Position numbers and translations under genes: made by a program. Below the pieces are notes generated by a model, which had not been told where the DNA came from, did not search any database, and saw only the letters and a program-made list of their open reading frames with translations. From Solirubrobacterales bacterium (GTDB lineage: Bacteria > Actinomycetota > Thermoleophilia > Solirubrobacterales > 70-9): DNA of 46,958 nt. Every line of letters starts with the position of its first letter. Positions within the stretch are counted from its first letter, which is position 1. Of the stretch, positions 40,589 to 46,958 are shown one piece after another. Location of the stretch: contig JAGQUV010000012.1 in NCBI GenBank assembly GCA_020438295.1, positions 1 through 46,958 on the forward strand. The letters run 5' to 3'.

Positions 40589-42222
40589 TGAGCGACGGAC
40601 AGGACAACGGCGGTTCGGGCGCCGCCGATCGGGACGAAGCGGACGAGCCGGTCGACAAGCTGCCCGGCACGGCCCCGCTGACCGAGCTGACCGAACAACT
40701 CCACGAGCGGCGCGCGAGGGCGAAGCTGGGAGGTGGCCTGGAGAAGGTCAAGCTCCAGCACGAGCGCGGCAAGCTGACCGCCCGTGAGCGGCTCGACCTG
40801 CTGGTCGACCCCGGCACCTTCACCGAGATCGGGATTCAGGGAAGGCCGCACTTCTCGCACCCGTCGATGAAGGGCAAGGAGGCTCCGGCCGACGGGGTGA
40901 TCACCGGCTGGGGTGACGTGGACGGCCGGACCTGCGCGATCGTCGCCTACGACTTCACGGTGATGGCCGGCTCAATGGGGCAGACCGGCGAGACCAAGGT
41001 TTCCCGGATGCGCGAGATGGCCAAGCAGAAGCGCATGCCGCTGATCTGGCTGCTGGATTCGGCCGGGGGGCGGATCCAGGAAGCGGCCGGCTCGCTGTTT
41101 GCCGGGACCGGCCACCTGTTCCGCGAAGAGGTGGAGATGTCGGGCCTGGTCCCGATGGTCGCCGCGATGATGGGCCCCTGCGCGGCCGGGACCGCCTACA
41201 TCCCGGGGCTGTCCGATTTCGTGCCGATGGTGGTCGGGCAGGGCGCGATGGCGCTGGCCGGATCCCACCTGGTCAAGGCGGTGACCGGAGAAGACATCGA
41301 CATCGAGGACCTCGGCGGGGCGAAGGTCCACTGCCGCAAATCGGGGGTCGGCGACCTCGAGGTCAAGGACGACCCGGAGTGCATCGAGGCGGTCAAGAAG
41401 TACCTCTCCTACTTCCCTTCCAACTGCGAACAGAAGCCGCCCGAGATCGAGACCGCCGACCCGGTCGACCGCGGATCGGACCGTCTGCTCGAGCTGATCC
41501 CGGAGTCACCGCGGACGCCGTACGACATGTACGAAGTGATCTCCGAAATCGTCGACGACGGCGACTACTTCGAGATCAAGCCGAAGTTCGCCCGGTCGCT
41601 GATCACCTGCTTCGCCCGCTTCGGCGGGCAGCCGGTCGGCGTCGTGGCCAACCAGCCGAAGCAGCTGGGCGGCATCCTCGACGTGGATTCGGCCGACAAG
41701 GCGGCCCGCTTCATCAACCTCTGCGACGCCTTCTCGATACCGCTGGTCTTCCTGCAGGACGTGCCCGGGTTCATGGTCGGCTCGAAGGTCGAGCAGCAGG
41801 GCATCATCCGCCACGGGGCGAAGATGCTGTACGCGGTATCGCGGGCGACCGTGCCGAAGATCACGGTCCTGGTCCGCAAGGCCTACGGCGCCGGCTACTA
41901 CGTGATGTGCGGCCGGGCCTACGAGCCTGACCTGATCGTCGCCTGGCCCGGGGCCGAGATCTCGGTCATGGGGCCGGAGGGGGCGGTCAACATCATCGGC
42001 CGCTCGGCGATCGAGGCGGCCGACGACCCGGAGGCGACCCGCGAGGCGATGCTGAACGCGGTCCGCCAGCAGATCGACCCGTACATCGCGGCCGGCAACG
42101 CGATGATCGACGACATCATCGACCCGCGGGAGACCAGGCCGACGATCATCAACGGGTTGCGGATGTCCAGGGACAAGCACGTCGACCGCCCCTGGAAGAA
42201 GCACGGGGTGATGCCGGTCTGA
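40588..42222 (+). CDS. Acyl-CoA carboxylase carboxyltransferase (beta) subunit
   Basis: 544 residues from ATG 40588. Transfers carboxyl from biotin to acyl-CoA (propionyl-, methylcrotonyl- or acetyl-CoA type). The two crotonase-like halves show GPCAAGTAYIPGLSDF with GAMALAGSHLVKAVTGE in the first, and LVFLQDVPGFMVGS with RKAYGAGYYVMCG in the second. Size matches PccB/MmdA. No biotin carboxylase is near; the only biotin carrier is at 30338. Substrate cannot be fixed; the operon suggests a branched or beta-keto acyl-CoA. Confidence 0.92.
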   Translation: MSDGQDNGGSGAADRDEADEPVDKLPGTAPLTELTEQLHERRARAKLGGGLEKVKLQHERGKLTARERLDLLVDPGTFTEIGIQGRPHFSHPSMKGKEAPADGVITGWGDVDGRTCAIVAYDFTVMAGSMGQTGETKVSRMREMAKQKRMPLIWLLDSAGGRIQEAAGSLFAGTGHLFREEVEMSGLVPMVAAMMGPCAAGTAYIPGLSDFVPMVVGQGAMALAGSHLVKAVTGEDIDIEDLGGAKVHCRKSGVGDLEVKDDPECIEAVKKYLSYFPSNCEQKPPEIETADPVDRGSDRLLELIPESPRTPYDMYEVISEIVDDGDYFEIKPKFARSLITCFARFGGQPVGVVANQPKQLGGILDVDSADKAARFINLCDAFSIPLVFLQDVPGFMVGSKVEQQGIIRHGAKMLYAVSRATVPKITVLVRKAYGAGYYVMCGRAYEPDLIVAWPGAEISVMGPEGAVNIIGRSAIEAADDPEATREAMLNAVRQQIDPYIAAGNAMIDDIIDPRETRPTIINGLRMSRDKHVDRPWKKHGVMPV

Positions 42223-42266
42223 GCCAGACGACCGATCGGAAGCCAAGCAGATGAGAGGTGGAGCAG

Positions 42267-42590
42267 ATGAGTAGCGAGACGATCGAGGTGGTACTGCAGC
42301 ACGAGCACCCGCCCAGCGCCGGGATGCTGACCTTCGACGGCGCGGTGGTCGAGATCTTCGGGTTCGGGCTGGACCGGTCGGTCCGGCTGCACATCCGGCA
42401 GATCGCCGGGGTCGAGCTGAACGAGGAGGGTGGGGTGTTCGCGGCCCCGTGCCTCCGCTTCGAGGGACGGCTGGGGTCGGAGGGCTGGACCCAGGTGATC
42501 GACCCGGCCGAGGCGGACTGGGCGCCACTCGAGCGGTTCGCCGCGGCCGTCGAGGCGGCCGTCCCGGGCGCCGCGGAGGACGACGTATGA
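42267..42590 (+). CDS. Small protein of unknown function in the BKACE operon
   Basis: 107 residues from ATG 42267, with GGTGGAG upstream. I recognise no family. It is soluble, without signal or membrane helix. The centre (residues 10-75) alternates short hydrophobic strands and glycines, such as AGMLTFDGAVVEIFGFG and CLRFEGRLGSEG, suggesting a beta-sheet domain; the end (80-100) is an Ala-rich helix. Its last four bases overlap the BKACE start (ATGA), so expression is coupled. A PH-like or accessory domain is possible. Function is unassigned. Confidence 0.8.
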   Translation: MSSETIEVVLQHEHPPSAGMLTFDGAVVEIFGFGLDRSVRLHIRQIAGVELNEEGGVFAAPCLRFEGRLGSEGWTQVIDPAEADWAPLERFAAAVEAAVPGAAEDDV

Positions 42591-43465
42591 GCCGGTTCGA
42601 AGACCCGGTGATCATCAGCAACTCGATCTCGGGCGTGATCGCCAATCGGGACCAGTGCCCGGCGATCCCGTACACCCCGGACGAGTACGCGGCCGAGGCC
42701 CGGCGGGCGGTCGACGAGGGTGCCTCGCAGATCCACATCCACGCCCGGACCCCGGATGGCACCCCGTCGTACGAGATCGAGGACTTCCGGGCGATAACCG
42801 ACGCGATCCGGGTCGAGGTCGGTGACGTGATCATCAACTACTCGACCGGTGCGCTCGGGGTCCCGATCAGCAAGCGGATCGAGTACCTGCGCGAGCTGAA
42901 GCCGGACGTCGCCGCGCTCAACATGAGCTCGATGAACTACGCCAAGTACTCCCGCCGGCGAAAGGACTTCGTGTTCAAGGCGGTGTTCGAGAACAGCTTC
43001 GACACGATCATCGAGTTCATCACGGCGATGAACGAGATCGGCATCCAGCCCGAGCACGAATGCTTCGACGCCGGGCACGTCGCCAACCTCGATCCGCTGA
43101 TCGACATGGGCCTGCTCGACGGGCCGCTCCAGATCTCGTTGGTCATGGGCGTCACCGGCGGGATCAGACCGACCCCGCGCAACGTCGAGGTGATGGCAGA
43201 CCAGATCCCCGGGGGCTCGGAAGGTCCGAACAACTGGCAGACGATCGGGATATCCCGGGACCAGTGGAAGCTGCTCGGCGCGGCGGTCGTGCTCGGTGGC
43301 AACGTCCGAGCCGGGGTCGAGGACAACCTTTACCTGCCCGACGGCTCGATGGCCCGGTCCAACGGGGACCTGGTCGGCAAGGCCCGACAAATTGTCGAGG
43401 ATGCCGGCCGCAGGGTCGCGACCGTGGCCGAGGCGCGCGAACTGTTGGGCCTGGCGAAGGGCTGA
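42587..43465 (+). CDS. Beta-keto acid cleavage enzyme (BKACE, DUF849 family)
   Basis: 292 residues. BKACE enzymes condense a beta-keto acid with acetyl-CoA, giving acetoacetate and a shorter CoA ester; the founding member cleaves 3-keto-5-aminohexanoate in lysine fermentation. Zinc ligands His50 and His52 (QIHIHAR) and the motif GGNVRAGVEDNLYLPDG near 240-256 are present, as is INYSTG near 83. The active-site set does not reveal which keto acid is used. It sits between the 107-residue gene (4-base overlap) and a CoA-transferase (1-base gap). No kamA/kdd lysine genes are seen, so the substrate probably differs. Confidence 0.93.
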   Translation: MSRFEDPVIISNSISGVIANRDQCPAIPYTPDEYAAEARRAVDEGASQIHIHARTPDGTPSYEIEDFRAITDAIRVEVGDVIINYSTGALGVPISKRIEYLRELKPDVAALNMSSMNYAKYSRRRKDFVFKAVFENSFDTIIEFITAMNEIGIQPEHECFDAGHVANLDPLIDMGLLDGPLQISLVMGVTGGIRPTPRNVEVMADQIPGGSEGPNNWQTIGISRDQWKLLGAAVVLGGNVRAGVEDNLYLPDGSMARSNGDLVGKARQIVEDAGRRVATVAEARELLGLAKG

Positions 43466-43466
43466 G

Positions 43467-44783
43467 TTGAACGCGGTCGTGACAGGCGAGGCGGACCGGA
43501 CCGGGCCGCTCGACGGGACCACCGTGCTCGACCTGACCCGGTTGCTGCCGGGCGGGTTCTGCTCACAACTCCTGGCCGACTTCGGGGCCGACGTGATCAA
43601 GGTCGAGGACACCGGTGCCGGCGACTACATCCGGCATGCGCCGCCGTTCTACGGACCCGCCGATGCCGGTGGCGGGGACGGTGGACCGGCCGGTGCCGGG
43701 GAGGCCGAGGACCGGCTCAACGCCTCCGGCACCCGCTCGGCGCTGTACCTCTCGCTCAACCGGGGCAAGCGCTCGATCCGGCTCGACCTCAAGAGCGACG
43801 GCGGCCGCGATGCCTTCCTCCGGCTGGCCGAGACGGCCGACGTCATTCTCGACGGTAACCGCCCCGGGGTCGTGGCCCGGCTGGGCATCGACTACGAGAG
43901 CGTGAGGGAGCTGAACCCCGGGATCGTCTACTGCGCGATCACCGGCTACGGCCAGGACGGTCCCAACCGGGACCGCGCCGGCCACGACATCGACTACCTG
44001 GCGGCAACCGGAATGCTGGGGCTGACCGGCCGGGCCGGCGGGCCGGCGATCCAGCCGGCCGGCCAGGTCGGCGACATCGGCGGCGGGGCGCTGCCGGCCG
44101 CGTTCGGGGTGATGGCGGCGCTGTTCGAGAAGCAGAAGAGCGGGCTCGGCCAGATGGTCGACATCTCGATGACCGACGGCGCGCTGTCCTGGCTGGCGAT
44201 GGTCGCCGGGCGCCATTTCGCCGACGGCTCGGTGCCGAAACGGGGCGAACTGGAGCTGGCCGGCGGGCTGGTCTGCTACCTGACCTACGAGGCGGCCGAC
44301 GGCTGGGTCGCCTGCGGTGCGCTCGAGGTCAAGTTCTGGCGGGCCTTCTGCGAAGGGGTGGGCAGGCCCGAGCTTTTCGAGGCCCAGTTCGAGCGACCGG
44401 GCGGCCCCGGATGGGAGCAGGTCGCCGAAATCTTCCGCAGTCGGACCAGGGCCGAGTGGAAGGAGTTCAACGACCGGCACGACTGCTGCATCGAGCCGAT
44501 CCTCGACCTCGACGAGGCGCTCGAATCCGAGCTGTTCGCGAAGCGGGGGATGGTGGTCGAGATCGACCAGCCCGGGATCGGCCCGGTCCGTCAGCTGGGT
44601 AATCCGGTCAAGCTTTCCGAGACCCCGGCGAACGACACCCGGCCCGCGCCGGCGATTGGTGCCGACACCGCCGACGTGCTGTCCGAGGCGGGGTTGTCGG
44701 AACCGGAAATCGCCGCACTTTTCGAATCGGGCGAGGTGGCCGGGCCGGGCGTTGGTTCCGGTGAAGCGGAGTTCCGGGCATGA
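43467..44783 (+). CDS. CaiB/BaiF family CoA-transferase (family III; AMACR-like)
   Basis: 438 residues from TTG 43467 (GAAGGGC upstream); GTG 43479 is an alternative. Family III enzymes move CoA between carboxylates or, as racemases, epimerise 2-methylacyl-CoA. Family segments include LDLTRLLPGGFCSQLLADFG (25-44), the Asp in GQVGDIGGGAL near 200, and MVDISMTDGALSWL. The VGDIGGG arrangement and the CAITGYGQDGPNRDRAGHDIDY stretch (read in parts) are closest to alpha-methylacyl-CoA racemase. Two short Gly/Asp inserts lie at 65-80 and 430. The stop overlaps merR by four bases. Confidence 0.9.
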   Translation: MNAVVTGEADRTGPLDGTTVLDLTRLLPGGFCSQLLADFGADVIKVEDTGAGDYIRHAPPFYGPADAGGGDGGPAGAGEAEDRLNASGTRSALYLSLNRGKRSIRLDLKSDGGRDAFLRLAETADVILDGNRPGVVARLGIDYESVRELNPGIVYCAITGYGQDGPNRDRAGHDIDYLAATGMLGLTGRAGGPAIQPAGQVGDIGGGALPAAFGVMAALFEKQKSGLGQMVDISMTDGALSWLAMVAGRHFADGSVPKRGELELAGGLVCYLTYEAADGWVACGALEVKFWRAFCEGVGRPELFEAQFERPGGPGWEQVAEIFRSRTRAEWKEFNDRHDCCIEPILDLDEALESELFAKRGMVVEIDQPGIGPVRQLGNPVKLSETPANDTRPAPAIGADTADVLSEAGLSEPEIAALFESGEVAGPGVGSGEAEFRA

Positions 44784-45502
44784 GCACGGTCGAACAGGAG
44801 ACGGCCGACCGGCCGGAGGCCGTGGAGAACCTGCTCAGGATGTCGGAGCTGGTCGAGGCCTCCGGCGTACCGGGCGCGACGATCAAGCACTACCTTCGCG
44901 AGGGCCTTCTGCCGGACCCGGTGAAGACCAGCCGGAACATGGCCTACTACCTGCCGGAGACGGTCGAGCGGATCGGATTGATCAAGCGGCTCCAGGAGGA
45001 GCGCTACATGCCGCTCAAGGCGATCCGCTCGGTGCTGGACGAAGAGGGGCAGGAGCGGGCCCGGGCGCTGCTCGAGGTCGAGGACCGGATCCTCGAGAGG
45101 GCGCTGGCCAGGGAGCGGACCAGGACCAGCGCAGCCGAGGTCAGGAAGACCTACGGCGTGCCCGACGAGGTGCTCGACCGGCTGGCCGAGATCGAGGTCT
45201 TACGGCCGAACTCGAAGGGTTACTCGCCCTCGGACGTGACCATCATCGAGGCGATCTCGCGATTCAGGGCCAGCGGCTACGACGAGAAGATCGGCTTCAC
45301 CGTCTACGACACGCTGCGCTACAAGCGGGCGCTGGAGGAACTGGTCAGGGAGGAGGTCGACGTGCTGATGGAGCGGCTCGAAGGCGAGATGCCGCCGGAC
45401 CGGGCGGTCGAGCTGATCGAAGCCGGGGTGGAGCCGCTGCGCGATCTGATTGCCGCCATCCACACCCGGCTGATGGTCGAAGAGGTGGAACGCCGCCGCT
45501 AA
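44780..45502 (+). CDS. MerR-family transcriptional regulator
   Basis: 240 residues. The N-terminal winged helix is MerR-like: LLRMSELVEASGVPGATIKHYLREGLL at 19-44, then YYLPETVERIGLIKRLQEERYMPLKAIRSVL. A long helix follows (93-120). Residues 125-172 look like a second DNA- or effector-binding helical unit (VLDRLAEIEVLRPNSKGYSPSDVTIIEAISRF, read in parts), unlike the short effector tails of CueR or SoxR. As last gene of the operon it may control it from the 39664-39790 region. No effector cysteines are present. Confidence 0.9.
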   Translation: MSTVEQETADRPEAVENLLRMSELVEASGVPGATIKHYLREGLLPDPVKTSRNMAYYLPETVERIGLIKRLQEERYMPLKAIRSVLDEEGQERARALLEVEDRILERALARERTRTSAAEVRKTYGVPDEVLDRLAEIEVLRPNSKGYSPSDVTIIEAISRFRASGYDEKIGFTVYDTLRYKRALEELVREEVDVLMERLEGEMPPDRAVELIEAGVEPLRDLIAAIHTRLMVEEVERRR

Positions 45503-45514
45503 GCGCCCCGCGGG

Positions 45515-46432
45515 TCAATGACCCAGGGCGATCCCGTGGACGACCCCGGCCCCGGCGCGGTGGCCTTCACAGATCGCAGCGGCGACCGAAGGGGCGCCCT
45601 GGGTGGCGATGTCGCCGGCGGCGAACAGCCCGGGGACGCTGGTCTGCTGCAGAAGATCGACCTTCAGCGGGTCGACGATGAACGGGGCCGGCTGCTCGAC
45701 CACTTCGGCCCCGAGCTGGTCGGCCAGGTCGGACCGGTGGCGCATGGTGACCGGGACCAGCACCGAGTCGAACTCGACCTCGCTGCCGTCGGCGAAGCCC
45801 ACCGCCCGCAGTGACCCGTTCTCGGTCAGCAGCCGTTCCACGGGGGCCGAGACGACCGGGAGACCCGCGGCCTCGATGGTCGACTCCTGTTCACCGTCAA
45901 GACCGCCACCGTTGGTCAGCACGGTGACCCGGTCGCTCCACAGCCGGATCAGCCTCGCCCGCATCGCGTCGGCGGGGTTCTCGACGATCACCGCGATGCG
46001 GCCCTCGCGCGCCTCCCAACCGTGGCAGAAAGGACAGTGGAATACGTCAGTTCCCCAGAGTTCGGCCACCCCGGGCAGGTCCGGGTACTCGTAGTCCATG
46101 CCGGTGGCGAGAATCACGTTCGCGGCCGAGATCCCGGCACGGTCGGCGGTGGTCAGGCTGAAGCCGTGGTCGGCGCGCTCCGCGGTCACCACCGAACCGT
46201 CGATCCGTTCCACTGTCGCGTGCCGGTCCACCTCGTCGGCCGCCTCGCTGTAGAAGCGGGACGGAACGGTGCCGTTGTTCCCGAGCAGGCCGCCGATCCC
46301 GTGATCAGGGCGGTTGCTCTGCCGGCCGGCGTCGACCACCAGGGTGGCCCGGCGGGCCCGGCCCATCACCAGTGCGGCGCTCAGGCCGGCGGCTCCGCCG
46401 CCGATCACCACGCATTCGAAGTCCGGGTCCAT
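45515..46432 (-). CDS. Thioredoxin reductase-like FAD/NAD(P) oxidoreductase
   Basis: 305 residues. FAD-binding GGGAAGLSAA (11-20) and the terminal GLFAAGDIATQGAPSVAAAI are typical. The redox pair is Cys133-x2-Cys136 (HCPFC), in the same domain as the CxxC of bacterial thioredoxin reductases (TrxB). NADP-binding between 145 and 185 is less canonical: the usual GxGxxA is IVENPAD. So thioredoxin reductase is not certain; a related flavoprotein of bacillithiol/mycothiol or ferredoxin type is possible. No thioredoxin gene lies nearby. It shares the minus strand with the MscS gene 21 bases upstream, probably one operon. Confidence 0.88.
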   Translation of the reverse strand: MDPDFECVVIGGGAAGLSAALVMGRARRATLVVDAGRQSNRPDHGIGGLLGNNGTVPSRFYSEAADEVDRHATVERIDGSVVTAERADHGFSLTTADRAGISAANVILATGMDYEYPDLPGVAELWGTDVFHCPFCHGWEAREGRIAVIVENPADAMRARLIRLWSDRVTVLTNGGGLDGEQESTIEAAGLPVVSAPVERLLTENGSLRAVGFADGSEVEFDSVLVPVTMRHRSDLADQLGAEVVEQPAPFIVDPLKVDLLQQTSVPGLFAAGDIATQGAPSVAAAICEGHRAGAGVVHGIALGH

Positions 46433-46453
46433 GAGCGCTTACGCGACCGGCGG

Positions 46454-46958
46454 TCAGGCGTGACCGTGCGGGACGCTTTCCTCCCGCTTGTCGCCGGCGG
46501 TCTCGAACTCGAACGTCCCCCTGGTCACCGAGACGATCTGCTCGGCCAGCCTGGCGCCGTCGGCCCGGTCGACCGGGGTCGCGGTTATCCGCAGCACGAC
46601 CTCATCCCGGTCGACCTCGTCCAGCCAGATCGACGGCTGCCGCCGGATCGGGACCGTGATCGCCTGGCTGAGCATCTCCTGCACGTGGCGCGGGGTGACG
46701 TGGCTGTCGAAGCGGGCCTTGATGTCGATCCCGGGAGGTTCGCGCAGTGGCACCACGGTCAGGCTGAGCAGCATGTTGTTGGGGATCAGCGTGCGCTCGT
46801 TGTCATCGAGCACGGTCGTGTAGAACAGCCCGATCGAGCTGACCGTGCCTTCGAGGGCGTCGGCGACCCCGATCCCGGACAGCCGGACCCGCTGGCCGAC
46901 CTGGAACGGCCGGGTCGCCTGGATCACGACGCCGGCGAAGATGTTCCCCAGGGTCTGC
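46454..46958 (-). CDS. MscS-family mechanosensitive channel, 3' part
   Basis: Partial: reading enters from the right edge, giving 167 residues of the C-terminal half. It opens QTLGNIFAGVVIQATRPFQ, the conserved pore-lining TM3/beta-domain junction of MscS, then the beta domain (VRLSGIGVADALEGTVSSIG; NERTLIPNNMLL) and alpha/beta domain. MscS channels release ions under membrane tension. A GTG at 46927 looks like a start but lies inside this conserved motif, so the gene continues beyond the window. Together with mscL this gives two tension-gated channels within 9 kb. Confidence 0.9.
   Translation of the reverse strand, partial: QTLGNIFAGVVIQATRPFQVGQRVRLSGIGVADALEGTVSSIGLFYTTVLDDNERTLIPNNMLLSLTVVPLREPPGIDIKARFDSHVTPRHVQEMLSQAITVPIRRQPSIWLDEVDRDEVVLRITATPVDRADGARLAEQIVSVTRGTFEFETAGDKREESVPHGHA

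Noticed and set aside
46920..46927. GTG at 46927 as start of a short MscS-like protein
   Set aside because: It lies inside the conserved LGNIFAGVVIQATRPF segment, which continues to the window edge.

Overview
The window reads as chromosomal DNA of a very GC-rich actinobacterium. Lysine- and arginine-rich secreted proteins, actinobacterial TAnnnT -10 boxes, an MscL with a C-terminal zinc ribbon and many acyl-CoA enzymes point to the Thermoleophilia / Solirubrobacterales branch. That placement is inference, as there is no rRNA gene. No insertion sequence, prophage, CRISPR array or rRNA is visible. One tRNA gene, tRNA-Pro(CGG), is present. Genes are dense, often overlap by 1-8 bases, and many start 6-9 bases after a TAnnnT hexamer with no Shine-Dalgarno sequence, which suggests leaderless transcripts.

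Layout. 1-4026: patatin-like lipase, then long-chain acyl-CoA synthetase and a Nif3-like protein on the minus strand. 4094-6145: ArsR/SRPBCC pair, a small unknown protein, a membrane-anchored DsbA-fold protein without cysteines, and the tRNA. 6305-9333: TetR regulator with its DHA2-type efflux pump under a long palindrome, then Mn-type superoxide dismutase with a strong terminator. 9334-15325: a thioredoxin-fold lipoprotein, then a five-gene set of secreted proteins (beta-helix protein, two sister cupredoxins, a two-domain multicopper oxidase and a third cupredoxin). 15369-22087: TetR, LemA, an unknown protein, NUDIX, rubredoxin, a MarR/DHA2 efflux pair and an L,D-transpeptidase. 22292-28170: complete cydABDC, encoding cytochrome bd oxidase and its assembly ABC transporter. 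28201-36341: GH3-family hydrolase, crotonase plus biotin carrier, a glycosyltransferase-glycerol kinase-acyltransferase row, a lactonase-like metallo-hydrolase and two short-chain dehydrogenases. 36463-38357: alpha/beta hydrolase, repeat-rich spacer, MscL. 38464-45502: acyl-CoA dehydrogenase divergent from a six-gene acyl-CoA operon (crotonase, carboxyltransferase, small unknown protein, BKACE, CoA-transferase, MerR). 45515-46958: thioredoxin-reductase-like flavoprotein and the 3' part of an MscS channel.

How it fits together. Three themes stand out: fatty-acid and acyl-CoA metabolism; oxygen and redox handling (SOD, bd oxidase, rubredoxin, copper proteins, flavoprotein); and envelope maintenance (L,D-transpeptidase, two mechanosensitive channels, GH3 enzyme, two efflux pumps). 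The best candidates for undescribed biology are the secreted copper-protein cluster, with a shared basic C-x11-C module in front of two cupredoxins, and the BKACE/CoA-transferase/carboxyltransferase operon with its unknown 107-residue member.
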